Below, in pieces: positions 8,801 through 17,237 of a stretch of DNA of 20,524 bases (positions within the stretch are counted from its first letter, which is position 1; every line of letters starts with the position of its first letter). The stretch is from NCBI GenBank assembly GCA_964444885.1, contig CAYUIZ010000052.1:1-20524 (forward strand), written 5' to 3'. The notes under the pieces are model-generated. The model worked only from the letters and a program-made list of their open reading frames with translations. It did not search any database and had not been told where the DNA came from. The translations under genes were made by a program, and so were the position numbers. This DNA comes from CAYRGQ01 sp964444885. Lineage in GTDB: Bacteria; Bacteroidota; Bacteroidia; Sphingobacteriales; Sphingobacteriaceae.

Positions 8801-11800
8801 TCAGCTCAACGCGGAAGTGACCCCGCTGGCCGGCCGGGTGGTGGATGCAACCGGGAAAGCTATGCCGTATGCACAGTTGCATTTCGAAGGCAGCGATACC
8901 TATTTCGATACCGATGGATCCGGTGCTTTTCAAACCAGTTTCTACCCCGGTACGCATACGCTGATTGTCGAAAAAACGGGGTACGTAAAAAAAGAAGGGG
9001 AAATCCGTATTGAAGAGAATCAAGTAACCGTAGATACGATACTCCGTCCCGAACTGCGTGAGCAAATGGTCGTGTCTGGTCCCGGTTTGGCGATGGCGCC
9101 AATGATGCCGTCCATCGACGCGTCAATGGAGGCATATACGGCAACCCTGGCTTTCCCCGAAGCGGCCAATGAGGCGCTGAATATGGGGGAAATCGGCTAC
9201 CTGAATGTGAAACGGGCGCGGGTGCGGTTTATCGTAAAAGATGAAGCCGACCCAACGAAGGTGCTGGAAGGCGTCAGCATCAGCCTTTTTGACACCACAC
9301 AGGTAACCAATGAACGGGGCGAATGGCTGTACCGCGGGTTTGGCGGAAAGGTAGACGTCACGCTTATTCCGCAAGATGGCTCGGGGTACCTCCCGGTAGA
9401 AACATCGGTTGATCTGCAAGCGGATAACCAGCTGATCGAAATGACCTTGTTGATGGAACAGGGCACCCGGTTGTATGGAACGGTGAGCAGCAGCAACACC
9501 CCGCTGGATAGTGTGCACGTATCGGTGGAAGGGAAGAAATACCTGGCTGCATTGTCGCAGGAAGACGGCTCATATGAGTTGTACCTGCCCGCGGGCGAAC
9601 AGGAGATTCGTGTAGCGAAAATAGGGTATATGGTGCATAAAACGTATCAGACCTTCCAGAAAGGAAATGATGTGCAGCTGGACTTCAGCCTGGAAGGCGG
9701 GGGCGGCAAAAACATCAGCCAGTTACTGGGCTTTCAGATCGAACTGGAAAAAGCGGACTCCGCAGCGAACGGTGCCGAGATATGGACAGGCAGTTTTGTA
9801 GGGTTGAATCCCTATTTGTCTGTTTTCGAGCCGGACGGACGGCTCTCCCTCCCTTTTGCCAATATTAACGTCACGTTTGACGAGGAAGGGAATGCCATAC
9901 CCGAAAACAAGGAAGTCGTTACAGACGCCGTGGATTTACCGTTGACGTTATTCGGTTACCTGCCCCTTACCTTCCAAAACGATGGGGATCAGATCGTCAT
10001 CACCGAAAATGCCAACGGATGGGGCAGCATCAGCGGGCAGTTGCAGCTGGATCCCGGTCGTATCCTAGGGCAGTATGATGTTGCTTTTATAGAAACCTTA
10101 CTGCCTAAGGTGATCACCAAAGATCGCACGAGTCCGGGGTCCATCGAAATATTCCTGGGCGCGGGTGCCCGAGGGCTGCCGGGCCTCGGGGCGGAGAATA
10201 TGGGCAATCTGGAAGATGCGGCAACAGATGCCGCACAGGATATCGCCGGTAACCTGCCGGGTAATAGCGACGCATTGGCAGACCTGCAAAACGAGGCACA
10301 AAATATACAGGATGAAGTGGAAGGGTATATCGTGGATGCGGAGAACCTGGAGTTCCGGTTGGCGACAGAAGGTACCGAACCGGTAAAGATCGAGCTCTAT
10401 GGCTTTACCGTGGAGCTGGATCTGGCCAACACCACCGTCAGTCCGGATGGGCTTACCCTCGCCGGAGACATCACGACGCCGCAGTTCGGCCCGGTCACTT
10501 CTATCGATATCCCCTTAAAAACCCTGATGCTGGATCGCACCTTTGCCATCACGGAGGTCGAAATTCCCACGGATCAACTGCCCGTGCTGGAGGTGGGCGA
10601 TTGGAAAGCTTCCCTGACCGCATTGGTCATCAATGAGAGCGGCTTGAAGCTGGGCGGGGAAATCGATGTGAAGCTACCGGCCTCGGATGTCTCCACGCTT
10701 GCCTTCTCCGATCTACGGATAACCAAAGACGGGGTTTATGGCGGTAAATTTGAGGTCAGCCGTAATGGGATCGACCTGTTTGATGCGGCTGTTATCAAAA
10801 GCGCCGGTTCTGAACTGCGGTTCGGGCAGATCGGAAACAGCGGCGTCTATAGCTTATCCGGAGCTGTTGATATGCTTTTCAAGAAACTGATTGACGCGGC
10901 CATTGAAATTCCCCGTTTCCAGATTCAAACGGATGGTCATTTTGCAGTTCAGGTGCCGGCGAATTACAGTGCTGATTTTGGCTTTGCATCGTATCATATC
11001 AATGGCTTTGCGGTGAGCAATGCTACGGGGCAGCTGCCTTATGTGGAGCTGTTGGGCGAGTTGAGTACCGATATCCCGTTCTTGGATTTCAGTGCCGGGA
11101 ACATTAGATTCCAAGCCACGGAAAGTGGCTCGGCAGAGTTGATTGTGGGTAAAATAGCTGCCAGTCTGGATGTTCCGGTGATGGAATGCGGACTGGAACT
11201 CGAGTTGAAAGAGAATGGCTTTGCCGGTGGCGGGAGCTTGGAAATACCGAACACCTCTATCGGAGCGGATATTACGTTTCATTACTTCAAGGAAAGAAGC
11301 GGTATCGATATGGGTGCATCGTTTGTAGTGGGTGCGCCGATACCCATTGGTGCCATCACCATCGCTAAAGTGGGTGGTGGTTTTAGCTACAACACGGGCA
11401 ATAATAAGTTTGCCGTGACCATCACAGGGGAAGCGTCCGTCGCCAACCTGTCCCAAGCCGTTAAGCTGGCGGATATTGAACTCACGGTCGAATCCGGCCC
11501 GATTATCAAAGGGAGTACCGAAGTGGTCGTTGGCGACAATTTCGAACTGGCGTCGTCGAAGCTGGAATTGAATTTCCCGGCAAAATTATTCGCCATTACC
11601 GTTGACGCTAACATGGAGCCTATGGAGGGATTATCCAAAGCCTCGCTAAATGGCCTGATGCGGGTCAGCTGGGATACCAACAATCCGTATGCGTTTCTCG
11701 GTGTGAATACGACCATCAAAGTGGCAAGCCTGTTGGATACCTACGGCGAATTTGCACTCGGGGTGAACGTGAAAAACCCGAAATACGGGGATAACGACAT

Positions 11801-12353
11801 TGCCCAATATTTCCGTAACCTAGATGATGACCTGATGGGCGGTGGCAATTATACGTTCTCCGGATTGTACGCATATGGCGGAGTAGAAATCGGCCCGCCG
11901 AACCCTAAAATAGGCGGCGATTTTTGGATTGCCAGCTTTTCGGCGACTTACCATGCCAGCGCATCCGCTTGTTTTCTGGTGAACTTTGCGGAGGGCGATT
12001 ACCTCTTGAGTTTCAAAGGGAATGTAAGTGCATCGGCTAAAGCCTGTATAGACCTTTGGGTCTGGGACGGGTGTATGGAGGCCGGTTTTAATGCCTGCTT
12101 CGGTTTCGCCGGGGGGCGTACCAGTCAAAAAGGATGGTTCTTTAAAGGGAACGTCGGGGCTGCGCTAACCTTTAAGGTTGGAAGCTTGAATCCGGGCTGT
12201 AACGATTGGACCGTGGATAAAGGGTTTTGGTATGTTAATTTTGGCGCAAAAGGCTGTATAAGTGCACATGCAGGCATTGATTATGGCCAGTATACGGGAT
12301 TGAAATTAAGCGGCGGACTTGGAGGTAGCAACAGTGGAAACCTATGTTTATAA
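5886..12353 (+). CDS. Giant secreted beta-rich protein with carboxypeptidase-regulatory-like domains (2155 residues)
   Basis: The signal peptide is cleaved after AHA (residue 28). Residues 29-330 form a conserved-looking N-terminal module with an LPEGTYRICITAYDFE motif (157-172) and an FTWTPP motif near 225, like the TANFOR-type domain of large Bacteroidota surface proteins (inference). A Pro/Ser/Thr/Ala-rich linker covers about 370-395. Several regulatory-like beta-sandwiches follow, clearest at 981-1053, 1114-1190 and 1196-1262, with less regular ones between 490 and 960. The rest is almost all beta strand, with one helical stretch at about 1434-1490. Seven cysteines fall between residues 2029 and 2154. 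The protein ends in NLCL; neither a type IX sorting domain nor a terminal Phe/Trp is evident. It probably acts at the cell surface with the barrel and FN3 proteins beside it. No enzyme motif is seen. Confidence 0.85.
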   Translation: MMNCIAKLFRLVIALALMQGLMPGAAHAQYPIRVNVNVQQPVPPYLPQIKANIMGNRTGQLNQDISNHLAVTLTNSGSTQTRVKLSATIQRLSPAPMSISLRPDYQPANPIGMNPQQMVRLNQSMLNEAFGGFTQDDLAFQNADMGDLRQGAVNYKLPEGTYRICITAYDFEKPGQSAPLSAPGTGCATFIICYRAAAPQLVMPVSTMMQSNSGFQDFTPHTPQVQFTWTPPATTCGTPLGALTYDLEIRKAFPGQTVKDVSMNPPVFHQRNIPTTTFLLDTLRFPHVLRAGERYTVRVKANFQARPGSPLEIANEGYSQIGAFVYTPPAEQATGQLAETPPRLQMEMDAPQYATNQISGRLLWAFKQSEETFAGTPPSSPSAASNPATQSGSALHAGVTTPDISMTPVGMYVGSNAIQAQHAVAMGQADPTLSSASTNNTLATYFSSAASAIPPQLNKSANEIISSNAAQSVRYEYRHSGTDTAQQRYPLPNITVVLKGKKKTATTPQPKATFVAAGPNVKPYTVADDVKYGGLRTVTDWPGMIQNNEGDAPSNDMGGEHSSLTNISDIGLKVLASGTTDAEGNYTLNFIHPKFSGLEQYEELVLTVNAPGFYDFEYRIPTGEIDSLSDIHLGDRVLLANTYRFSATVNAPTILGNEAQLGNMQVRLYRESQEITQSPYLAQEGNVPAEARETKTINRKRYVLVAIDSVGEHRQKTQLFDFGKLFYEGSLLAVVQSAADNLGELKTDIRVTPQQASVASVMQVYAGYDATPSDPAVKGRVVLYAGDNTVSIPHAVVKVTYNPDDVLSGGPPPLSEAEIAAQILNSRPEALDLPAGVILDPVLDPLEFSTTSAIGNVAMPMEVSASMGVSSPNAGMEGQFNVQPVASAWAPTGIDPDLLDAATMGNDSGPYTTRSDESGNFYIGNLPILKPDAEFTIELVSVPFTYRGLAVQPENKKINRAIVAGITAEAAFQLNAEVTPLAGRVVDATGKAMPYAQLHFEGSDTYFDTDGSGAFQTSFYPGTHTLIVEKTGYVKKEGEIRIEENQVTVDTILRPELREQMVVSGPGLAMAPMMPSIDASMEAYTATLAFPEAANEALNMGEIGYLNVKRARVRFIVKDEADPTKVLEGVSISLFDTTQVTNERGEWLYRGFGGKVDVTLIPQDGSGYLPVETSVDLQADNQLIEMTLLMEQGTRLYGTVSSSNTPLDSVHVSVEGKKYLAALSQEDGSYELYLPAGEQEIRVAKIGYMVHKTYQTFQKGNDVQLDFSLEGGGGKNISQLLGFQIELEKADSAANGAEIWTGSFVGLNPYLSVFEPDGRLSLPFANINVTFDEEGNAIPENKEVVTDAVDLPLTLFGYLPLTFQNDGDQIVITENANGWGSISGQLQLDPGRILGQYDVAFIETLLPKVITKDRTSPGSIEIFLGAGARGLPGLGAENMGNLEDAATDAAQDIAGNLPGNSDALADLQNEAQNIQDEVEGYIVDAENLEFRLATEGTEPVKIELYGFTVELDLANTTVSPDGLTLAGDITTPQFGPVTSIDIPLKTLMLDRTFAITEVEIPTDQLPVLEVGDWKASLTALVINESGLKLGGEIDVKLPASDVSTLAFSDLRITKDGVYGGKFEVSRNGIDLFDAAVIKSAGSELRFGQIGNSGVYSLSGAVDMLFKKLIDAAIEIPRFQIQTDGHFAVQVPANYSADFGFASYHINGFAVSNATGQLPYVELLGELSTDIPFLDFSAGNIRFQATESGSAELIVGKIAASLDVPVMECGLELELKENGFAGGGSLEIPNTSIGADITFHYFKERSGIDMGASFVVGAPIPIGAITIAKVGGGFSYNTGNNKFAVTITGEASVANLSQAVKLADIELTVESGPIIKGSTEVVVGDNFELASSKLELNFPAKLFAITVDANMEPMEGLSKASLNGLMRVSWDTNNPYAFLGVNTTIKVASLLDTYGEFALGVNVKNPKYGDNDIAQYFRNLDDDLMGGGNYTFSGLYAYGGVEIGPPNPKIGGDFWIASFSATYHASASACFLVNFAEGDYLLSFKGNVSASAKACIDLWVWDGCMEAGFNACFGFAGGRTSQKGWFFKGNVGAALTFKVGSLNPGCNDWTVDKGFWYVNFGAKGCISAHAGIDYGQYTGLKLSGGLGGSNSGNLCL

Positions 12354-12372
12354 ATAATAGATCGAAACGCTC

Positions 12373-14415
12373 ATGAACAACTATAAAAAGAACCTGATCC
12401 GGCTAGCCCTTGCTTTCGTTGTGTTAATGACGAGTAGCCGGGCACATAGCCAGGACGTACAGGCAACGATGCTGCTCCCCGGACCTGACGGTGTGGTGAT
12501 GACGATTGGCGAGCTATTCGCGTACAAACAGGGGGAAGCGACCGGCTATTTCCCGTCCCCGGATGTGAAGATTGAAATCTATAAAACCCGTCAGCAGGGA
12601 AGTTCGGATCAACATGTCGCGACGGTCTCATTCCCGGCATCAGCGGCTGAACTGGAAAAAGGGATGAGTCCGGCATTGACAGCTGATTTGCTGAAATATC
12701 TGAAAGCAGCTACGATGCAACAAGCTTATGAAACGCTTATAAAACATGGCATAGACACCTTGGGGCCGTTGATTATTTCCGATGAGTTGCAGCAATCGCT
12801 GGGTTTGATGTATATGGATAAAACATGGCAGCCCGGCGAGCAAGTAACGTATTACTTTGACCGGACAGATGAATCGGGAACGCAGGTGAAGATTTACTCG
12901 GAGTCGCTCGATGGGCCCCTTCCTGTCTATAAAACTAAATTCAACCTGTTGACTTACAATGTTTTTGAAGATAATACGTCGGCAACGTGGGGCGCTGTAC
13001 AATCAAAAGGGGATAACATGCCACTGTATGCACAGCTATATGCTGCGAAAGCCGGTGATGAAGACTTTGTGGTAGTAGACAGTATCTTTACCAACCAGCT
13101 ATCCCCCGATAGCGTTTCGGTGTATTATTCGAGGGAGGCCGAACCCGACTCGCATGTTTCCTGGTACATCCGCACAATAGACCGTGCCGGAAACTTGGGT
13201 ATACCATCCGATACGCTGCATGCCATCAATTTCGATCGAAACCAGATCGCACCGATTGAAAACCTGCGGGTAACCGACACATTGGATGGCCTGTTGGTAC
13301 AGTGGGAACCGCTGCCTGCAAAGGCGTATTACACCGCAATTCAAGTCTTAAAATCCCGGATGCTGGGCAGCGACTATGTGGTGTTGGATACCATTGCACC
13401 TACCGAAGCACAGTTTCTGGATCAACAGGTAATCGCGGGTTCCAATTATTTTTACAAAGCACGGCCGCTCTTAGCTGACTTGCCTGGTGTGTCCCCCATG
13501 CTATTCAGCGAGGCGTCCGGCTATATCGCGATCCCCGAAGGGATAGCCCCATTAACCCCGCAAGGCCTGCAGGCGGCTGCCGGCGCAGATCACGTTGAGC
13601 TAAACTGGCTGCCGAACCCCGAGTTGAATATCTTTGGCTATTACGTGCTACGCGGCACGTCAACCGAGAACCTGCAAGTGGTGGCCGGACCGGTGAAGAG
13701 CCACCAATATACCGACACTACCTTCAGTGCATCGTATTCCGGCCAATATGTGTATGCACTTCAGGTGATGAACAGCGGGCAGGAAATGAGCGATACGTCG
13801 TCCGTAGCGTCGGTATCGATACGTCAGCCGGTTACGCTACTCGCTCCCGGGGGTATGCAGGTCAGCAACCAGCCCGAGGGGGTTGGGCTGCAGTGGGAGC
13901 ATACCCGTACGCAAGATAATAGCATTGTCGGCTATATCCTGTACCGAAGGGAAAGCGGAGCCCAAACCTACGATTTGATCAATACCACACCCATCGGGCG
14001 CGCCGCTTATGTTGATTCCACCGCAATGCCGGGGAAAAATTACGAATACGCGGTCAGTTCCATTGATGCTTGGGGAAACCAAAGTATACTTTCCCCGTAT
14101 GTGAGCACCACTGCTGACAGGGCAGCGTATATGCGACCACCCGAGCATATTTCCTTGAGGAACATGCAAGCGGGAATCGAAATTTCATGGGCGAAGCCTC
14201 ATGACGCCGGTACGCGGAGGTACGTCATTTATCGGAGCACCTTGGCGGGTGATGATTTTGAAAAATTGGCAACGGTCAATCCATCCACGCCTTATGTAGA
14301 TGAAAATGTACAGGTAAATGTCCTTTATAGGTATGCGATATCCATTGCAAACAACGATTTGGAAGGCAGCAGGAGCAAAGTATACCTCATTAGACGGAAT
14401 GACGTGGATAGATAG
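12373..14415 (+). CDS. Secreted protein with four fibronectin type III-like domains (680 residues)
   Basis: A Sec signal peptide (cleavage after AHS, residue 27) precedes a region of about 200 residues that I cannot assign. From about residue 293 there are four FN3-like repeats: 293-385, 390-485, 486-585 and 589-672. Each has the usual VxLxW strand (LLVQWEP, VELNWLP, VGLQWEH, IEISWAK) and a Y-x-Y/R pattern near the end (NYFYKARPL, QYVYALQVM, NYEYAVSSI, LYRYAISIA). Such repeats commonly mediate binding or act as spacers outside the cell. There is no lipobox and no type IX sorting domain at the C-terminus. It lies 19 bases after the giant protein gene, so the two are probably co-expressed and may form a complex (inference). 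Confidence 0.85.
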   Translation: MNNYKKNLIRLALAFVVLMTSSRAHSQDVQATMLLPGPDGVVMTIGELFAYKQGEATGYFPSPDVKIEIYKTRQQGSSDQHVATVSFPASAAELEKGMSPALTADLLKYLKAATMQQAYETLIKHGIDTLGPLIISDELQQSLGLMYMDKTWQPGEQVTYYFDRTDESGTQVKIYSESLDGPLPVYKTKFNLLTYNVFEDNTSATWGAVQSKGDNMPLYAQLYAAKAGDEDFVVVDSIFTNQLSPDSVSVYYSREAEPDSHVSWYIRTIDRAGNLGIPSDTLHAINFDRNQIAPIENLRVTDTLDGLLVQWEPLPAKAYYTAIQVLKSRMLGSDYVVLDTIAPTEAQFLDQQVIAGSNYFYKARPLLADLPGVSPMLFSEASGYIAIPEGIAPLTPQGLQAAAGADHVELNWLPNPELNIFGYYVLRGTSTENLQVVAGPVKSHQYTDTTFSASYSGQYVYALQVMNSGQEMSDTSSVASVSIRQPVTLLAPGGMQVSNQPEGVGLQWEHTRTQDNSIVGYILYRRESGAQTYDLINTTPIGRAAYVDSTAMPGKNYEYAVSSIDAWGNQSILSPYVSTTADRAAYMRPPEHISLRNMQAGIEISWAKPHDAGTRRYVIYRSTLAGDDFEKLATVNPSTPYVDENVQVNVLYRYAISIANNDLEGSRSKVYLIRRNDVDR

Positions 14416-14459
14416 CCTATTGCTATCGTACATAAAAAAAATAGTACATTAGAATATTC

Positions 14460-16478
14460 ATGAGGATTTGTCTTCTAATAACGATTTGTTTTTTTGCTGG
14501 TTTTATACCGGTAAAGGGCCAGATTGTGGTCGATTCCATCACCAACTGGTTGCCGTTAGTAAATAATAAAAACGTGAAAGCACTCCAGACCGATCTCGCT
14601 GCCAGTTTTGATGAAGTTAGCCCGGATCACACGTGGAAACCTTATGATGCTACGGACACGATTATACCCGAAACCGCGCTTTGGTTAGCATTTGAAGTTG
14701 AAAACCGGTCGAAAGATACCGTTCAATCATACCTATACAGCGTCGTTCACAATGTCACGGTTTATCAGCAAAACGAACGGGGCTTTAACCAGGTAGAAAA
14801 CGGATATTATGTGCCACTACCGCAACGGGCCAATAAATCCGAGTACTACTTTACCAAGCTCATAGTTGCCCCATTCCAACGCATACAGCTGTACGTCCGA
14901 CTGAGCGCACCTGACTTGCCCGCTCCCCTTGCTCTCTTCTCAGAAAGCGGCTATCGCGAGCTGTCTGAGCGTAATCAAAGCGATCAGGTTAACTCGATCG
15001 TTTTTGTCTATTTCTTCATTTTTTCGTTAGTTACCCTTTTTATATTCGTCTTGGTTTTATGGCTACGGGTGCGTGGAAAACTCTACTTCTATTATTTGGG
15101 ATATTTGTTTTTCCTGCTTATATATGGGTTTATCGTACTTCGCAAAACCGTGGCGCCCGTAGGGAATTTCTTTCAATACGCTCCCGAACTGTCCGATGAT
15201 CTAAGCGAGCCCGTCCAGTTTGTTTTTATAGCGTTCTATATATTTTTTATTCTAAACCTGCTACGGGTTAACGTGTATGACAAGCTACTGGCCCGGGTGC
15301 TTAGGTACTTGGGTATGGCCTGTTTGGTATATGCAGGTTGCCGCTTTTTGGTTAATGTGTTTGTTTTCGATCCGCAATTGATGATGACGGTATTTAATAT
15401 CGTGCGTCTCATTATTCTTCCAATCAATTTTGTGTTGATTGTTTGGATTATTTTTAAAGTAAAGCATCCCCTATTGGGCTATTTTGTAATCGGGCAGTCT
15501 CTCTTTTTTGTTGGCGCGGTACTCGGGTCCTATATTAACTATTCTGGTATAGAATTCATTTCAGGCCATTTCTTTGGTTTTAAAGAGTCCGCGAATATTG
15601 CTTTTCAGATGGGATTGATCGGAGAGGTTTATTGTTTCTCACTGGCCCTGGGAAAAAATGTATTCCTGATTCAGGAAGAAAAAGAACAGACGGATGCCGC
15701 CTTGATCAAGCAGTCTCAAGAAAATGAGCGAATGCAAGCAAATATGAATCGTGAACTGGATATCATGGTGGGAAAAAAGACAACAGAGGTCATTCAGCTT
15801 TATGTGGAAATTGAAAAGGAAAAAGAACAGAAGATAAAAAATGAGTTGACCAAAAAGATAAAGGAAACGGAAATGATGGCCCTGCGTTCACAAATGAATC
15901 CGCACTTTATCTTTAATAGTATGAATGCCATTAAAAGCTTGATTATGACCGATCGGGGTAACGATGCGGTAGCGTATCTGGATGATTTTTCCAGTCTACT
16001 GCGACACATCCTACAAAACAGCAGCCACCGGGAAATAACGGTGGAAGAAGAGCTTGAAATCCTCGAGTTGTATCTTTCTTTGGAACAGAGCCGGATGGGA
16101 GCGGGCTTTAGTTACCACATCAACGTTTCATCCAAGGAGGAGCTTTCGCAATACCCGATTCCACCCTTACTTTTACAGCCGATTGTCGAAAACGCCATCT
16201 GGCATGGGCTCCACCCCAGTTTGAAGGCCGATAAAAAATTGGCAGTCACTTTCGACACCACGGAAAGTCTGAAAATTATCATTGAAGACAACGGCATAGG
16301 TAGGGAAGAGAGTGCTAAAAAGAAAAAGCTGCACGCAGCGATGGGCACCACGCTTATTCGGGACCGTTTGGCCATGCATAATCATTTGAGCGACCATTCC
16401 GTTCTTCTTGAAATCACCGACCTGAAGCAAAATGGAAGGGCGTTAGGGACACGGGTTACACTAAATTATAATTATTGA
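14460..16478 (+). CDS. LytS-type sensor histidine kinase with 7TMR-DISM sensor
   Basis: A signal peptide (cleavage after VKG, residue 20) leads to a periplasmic beta-sandwich of about 25-170 residues of the 7TMR-DISMED2 type (ETALWLAFEVEN motif). Seven membrane helices follow, roughly 178-202, 208-227, 254-270, 283-303, 308-334, 338-359 and 381-398. A Lys/Glu-rich coiled coil spans 400-470. The His_kinase domain (PF06580 type) has phosphoacceptor His482 in MNPHFIFNS, the ATP-binding N-box PIVENAIWHGL with Asn578, and the G-box EDNGIG with Asp610. All key residues are present, so it should be active. Its partner is the LytTR regulator starting 3 bases later. The DISM domain likely senses a carbohydrate or other envelope ligand (family knowledge; ligand unknown). 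Confidence 0.93.
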   Translation: MRICLLITICFFAGFIPVKGQIVVDSITNWLPLVNNKNVKALQTDLAASFDEVSPDHTWKPYDATDTIIPETALWLAFEVENRSKDTVQSYLYSVVHNVTVYQQNERGFNQVENGYYVPLPQRANKSEYYFTKLIVAPFQRIQLYVRLSAPDLPAPLALFSESGYRELSERNQSDQVNSIVFVYFFIFSLVTLFIFVLVLWLRVRGKLYFYYLGYLFFLLIYGFIVLRKTVAPVGNFFQYAPELSDDLSEPVQFVFIAFYIFFILNLLRVNVYDKLLARVLRYLGMACLVYAGCRFLVNVFVFDPQLMMTVFNIVRLIILPINFVLIVWIIFKVKHPLLGYFVIGQSLFFVGAVLGSYINYSGIEFISGHFFGFKESANIAFQMGLIGEVYCFSLALGKNVFLIQEEKEQTDAALIKQSQENERMQANMNRELDIMVGKKTTEVIQLYVEIEKEKEQKIKNELTKKIKETEMMALRSQMNPHFIFNSMNAIKSLIMTDRGNDAVAYLDDFSSLLRHILQNSSHREITVEEELEILELYLSLEQSRMGAGFSYHINVSSKEELSQYPIPPLLLQPIVENAIWHGLHPSLKADKKLAVTFDTTESLKIIIEDNGIGREESAKKKKLHAAMGTTLIRDRLAMHNHLSDHSVLLEITDLKQNGRALGTRVTLNYNY

Positions 16479-16481
16479 GCG

Positions 16482-17237
16482 ATGACGACAATAATAATTA
16501 TTGATGATGAAGCGCACTGCACCAATGTGCTGAAACAGTTGATTGAAAAAATAGATGCAAACTATACGGTGACCGGTGTTTTTACCAATCCACATGAAGG
16601 GTTGACGTTCATCAAGGAGCATCCGCCGGATTTGTTATTCCTCGATATCGAAATGCCCACGCTCAATGGCTTTACGTTGTTGGATACGTTGCGGCCTATT
16701 GGTTTTGATGTTATCTTTACCACCGCTTATGACCAATATGCCGTGAAAGCATTTCGATACAGTGCCATCAATTACCTCTTGAAACCAATTACCGAAAAGG
16801 ATGTGATAAAGGCACTGTCGTACTGGGAAAAAAGACGGAAGAAAACTTCGGAAAAACAATGGGAGTTGCTGCAGGAATATTTGGGAGAGGGGAGGCAGGA
16901 ACAGCCTAAAGTTGCACTTCCAATAGGCGGTGGGTACCAGATTGTGGCGATAGATAACATCGTTCGGTGCCAATCGGATAATAACTACACGTACATTTTC
17001 TGTAAAGATGAAAATAAAATTCTGATCAGCCGAACCTTAAAGGAAATCGAAGAGCTCTTGAAAGACCATGGTTTCATTCGGGTACACCAGTCACATTTAA
17101 TAAACCCGAATTTTGTAAAGGGAATATTGAAACAAGATGGTGCTAGTTTAATCATGGCCGATGATACGGACGTGCCTGTTTCCAGGCAAAAGGCAAAACA
17201 AATTAACGGAATTTTAGAAAAAATGCTTCAGGTATGA
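16482..17237 (+). CDS. LytTR-family response regulator, first pair
   Basis: The 251-residue protein has an N-terminal receiver domain with the acidic pair Asp8/Asp9, phosphoacceptor Asp55 in LFLDIEMP, Thr81 in FTTAY and Lys101 in LLKP, all intact. The C-terminal LytTR DNA-binding domain covers about 148-248 and shows IVRCQSDNNYTYIF, LKEIEELL and FIRVHQSHLINP. Regulators of this class bind tandem direct repeats about two helical turns apart. The gene starts 3 bases after the kinase at 14460 and its stop overlaps the next gene's start as ATGA. It is a close relative of the regulator at 19318-20079, so this locus has two signalling pairs of shared origin. Confidence 0.95.
   Translation: MTTIIIIDDEAHCTNVLKQLIEKIDANYTVTGVFTNPHEGLTFIKEHPPDLLFLDIEMPTLNGFTLLDTLRPIGFDVIFTTAYDQYAVKAFRYSAINYLLKPITEKDVIKALSYWEKRRKKTSEKQWELLQEYLGEGRQEQPKVALPIGGGYQIVAIDNIVRCQSDNNYTYIFCKDENKILISRTLKEIEELLKDHGFIRVHQSHLINPNFVKGILKQDGASLIMADDTDVPVSRQKAKQINGILEKMLQV

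Noticed and set aside
10854..11456. Antisense open frame of 200 residues inside the giant gene
   Set aside because: It lies wholly within a well-supported coding region, has no signal, motif or plausible start site, and similar antisense frames occur along the whole gene.
5886..12353. Type IX secretion sorting domain on the giant protein
   Set aside because: The C-terminus ends in a glycine/cysteine-rich stretch (NLCL) without the usual terminal lysine and strand pattern.
14427..14447. Near-palindrome GTAC ... GTAC around an A-run before the first kinase gene
   Set aside because: GTAC is self-complementary and the middle is an A-run that cannot pair with itself, so no real hairpin or terminator forms.
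14419..14452. Possible promoter (ATTG, 22 bases, TACATTAG) before the first kinase gene
   Set aside because: The -7 match is imperfect and transcription would start at the ATG itself, leaving no leader.
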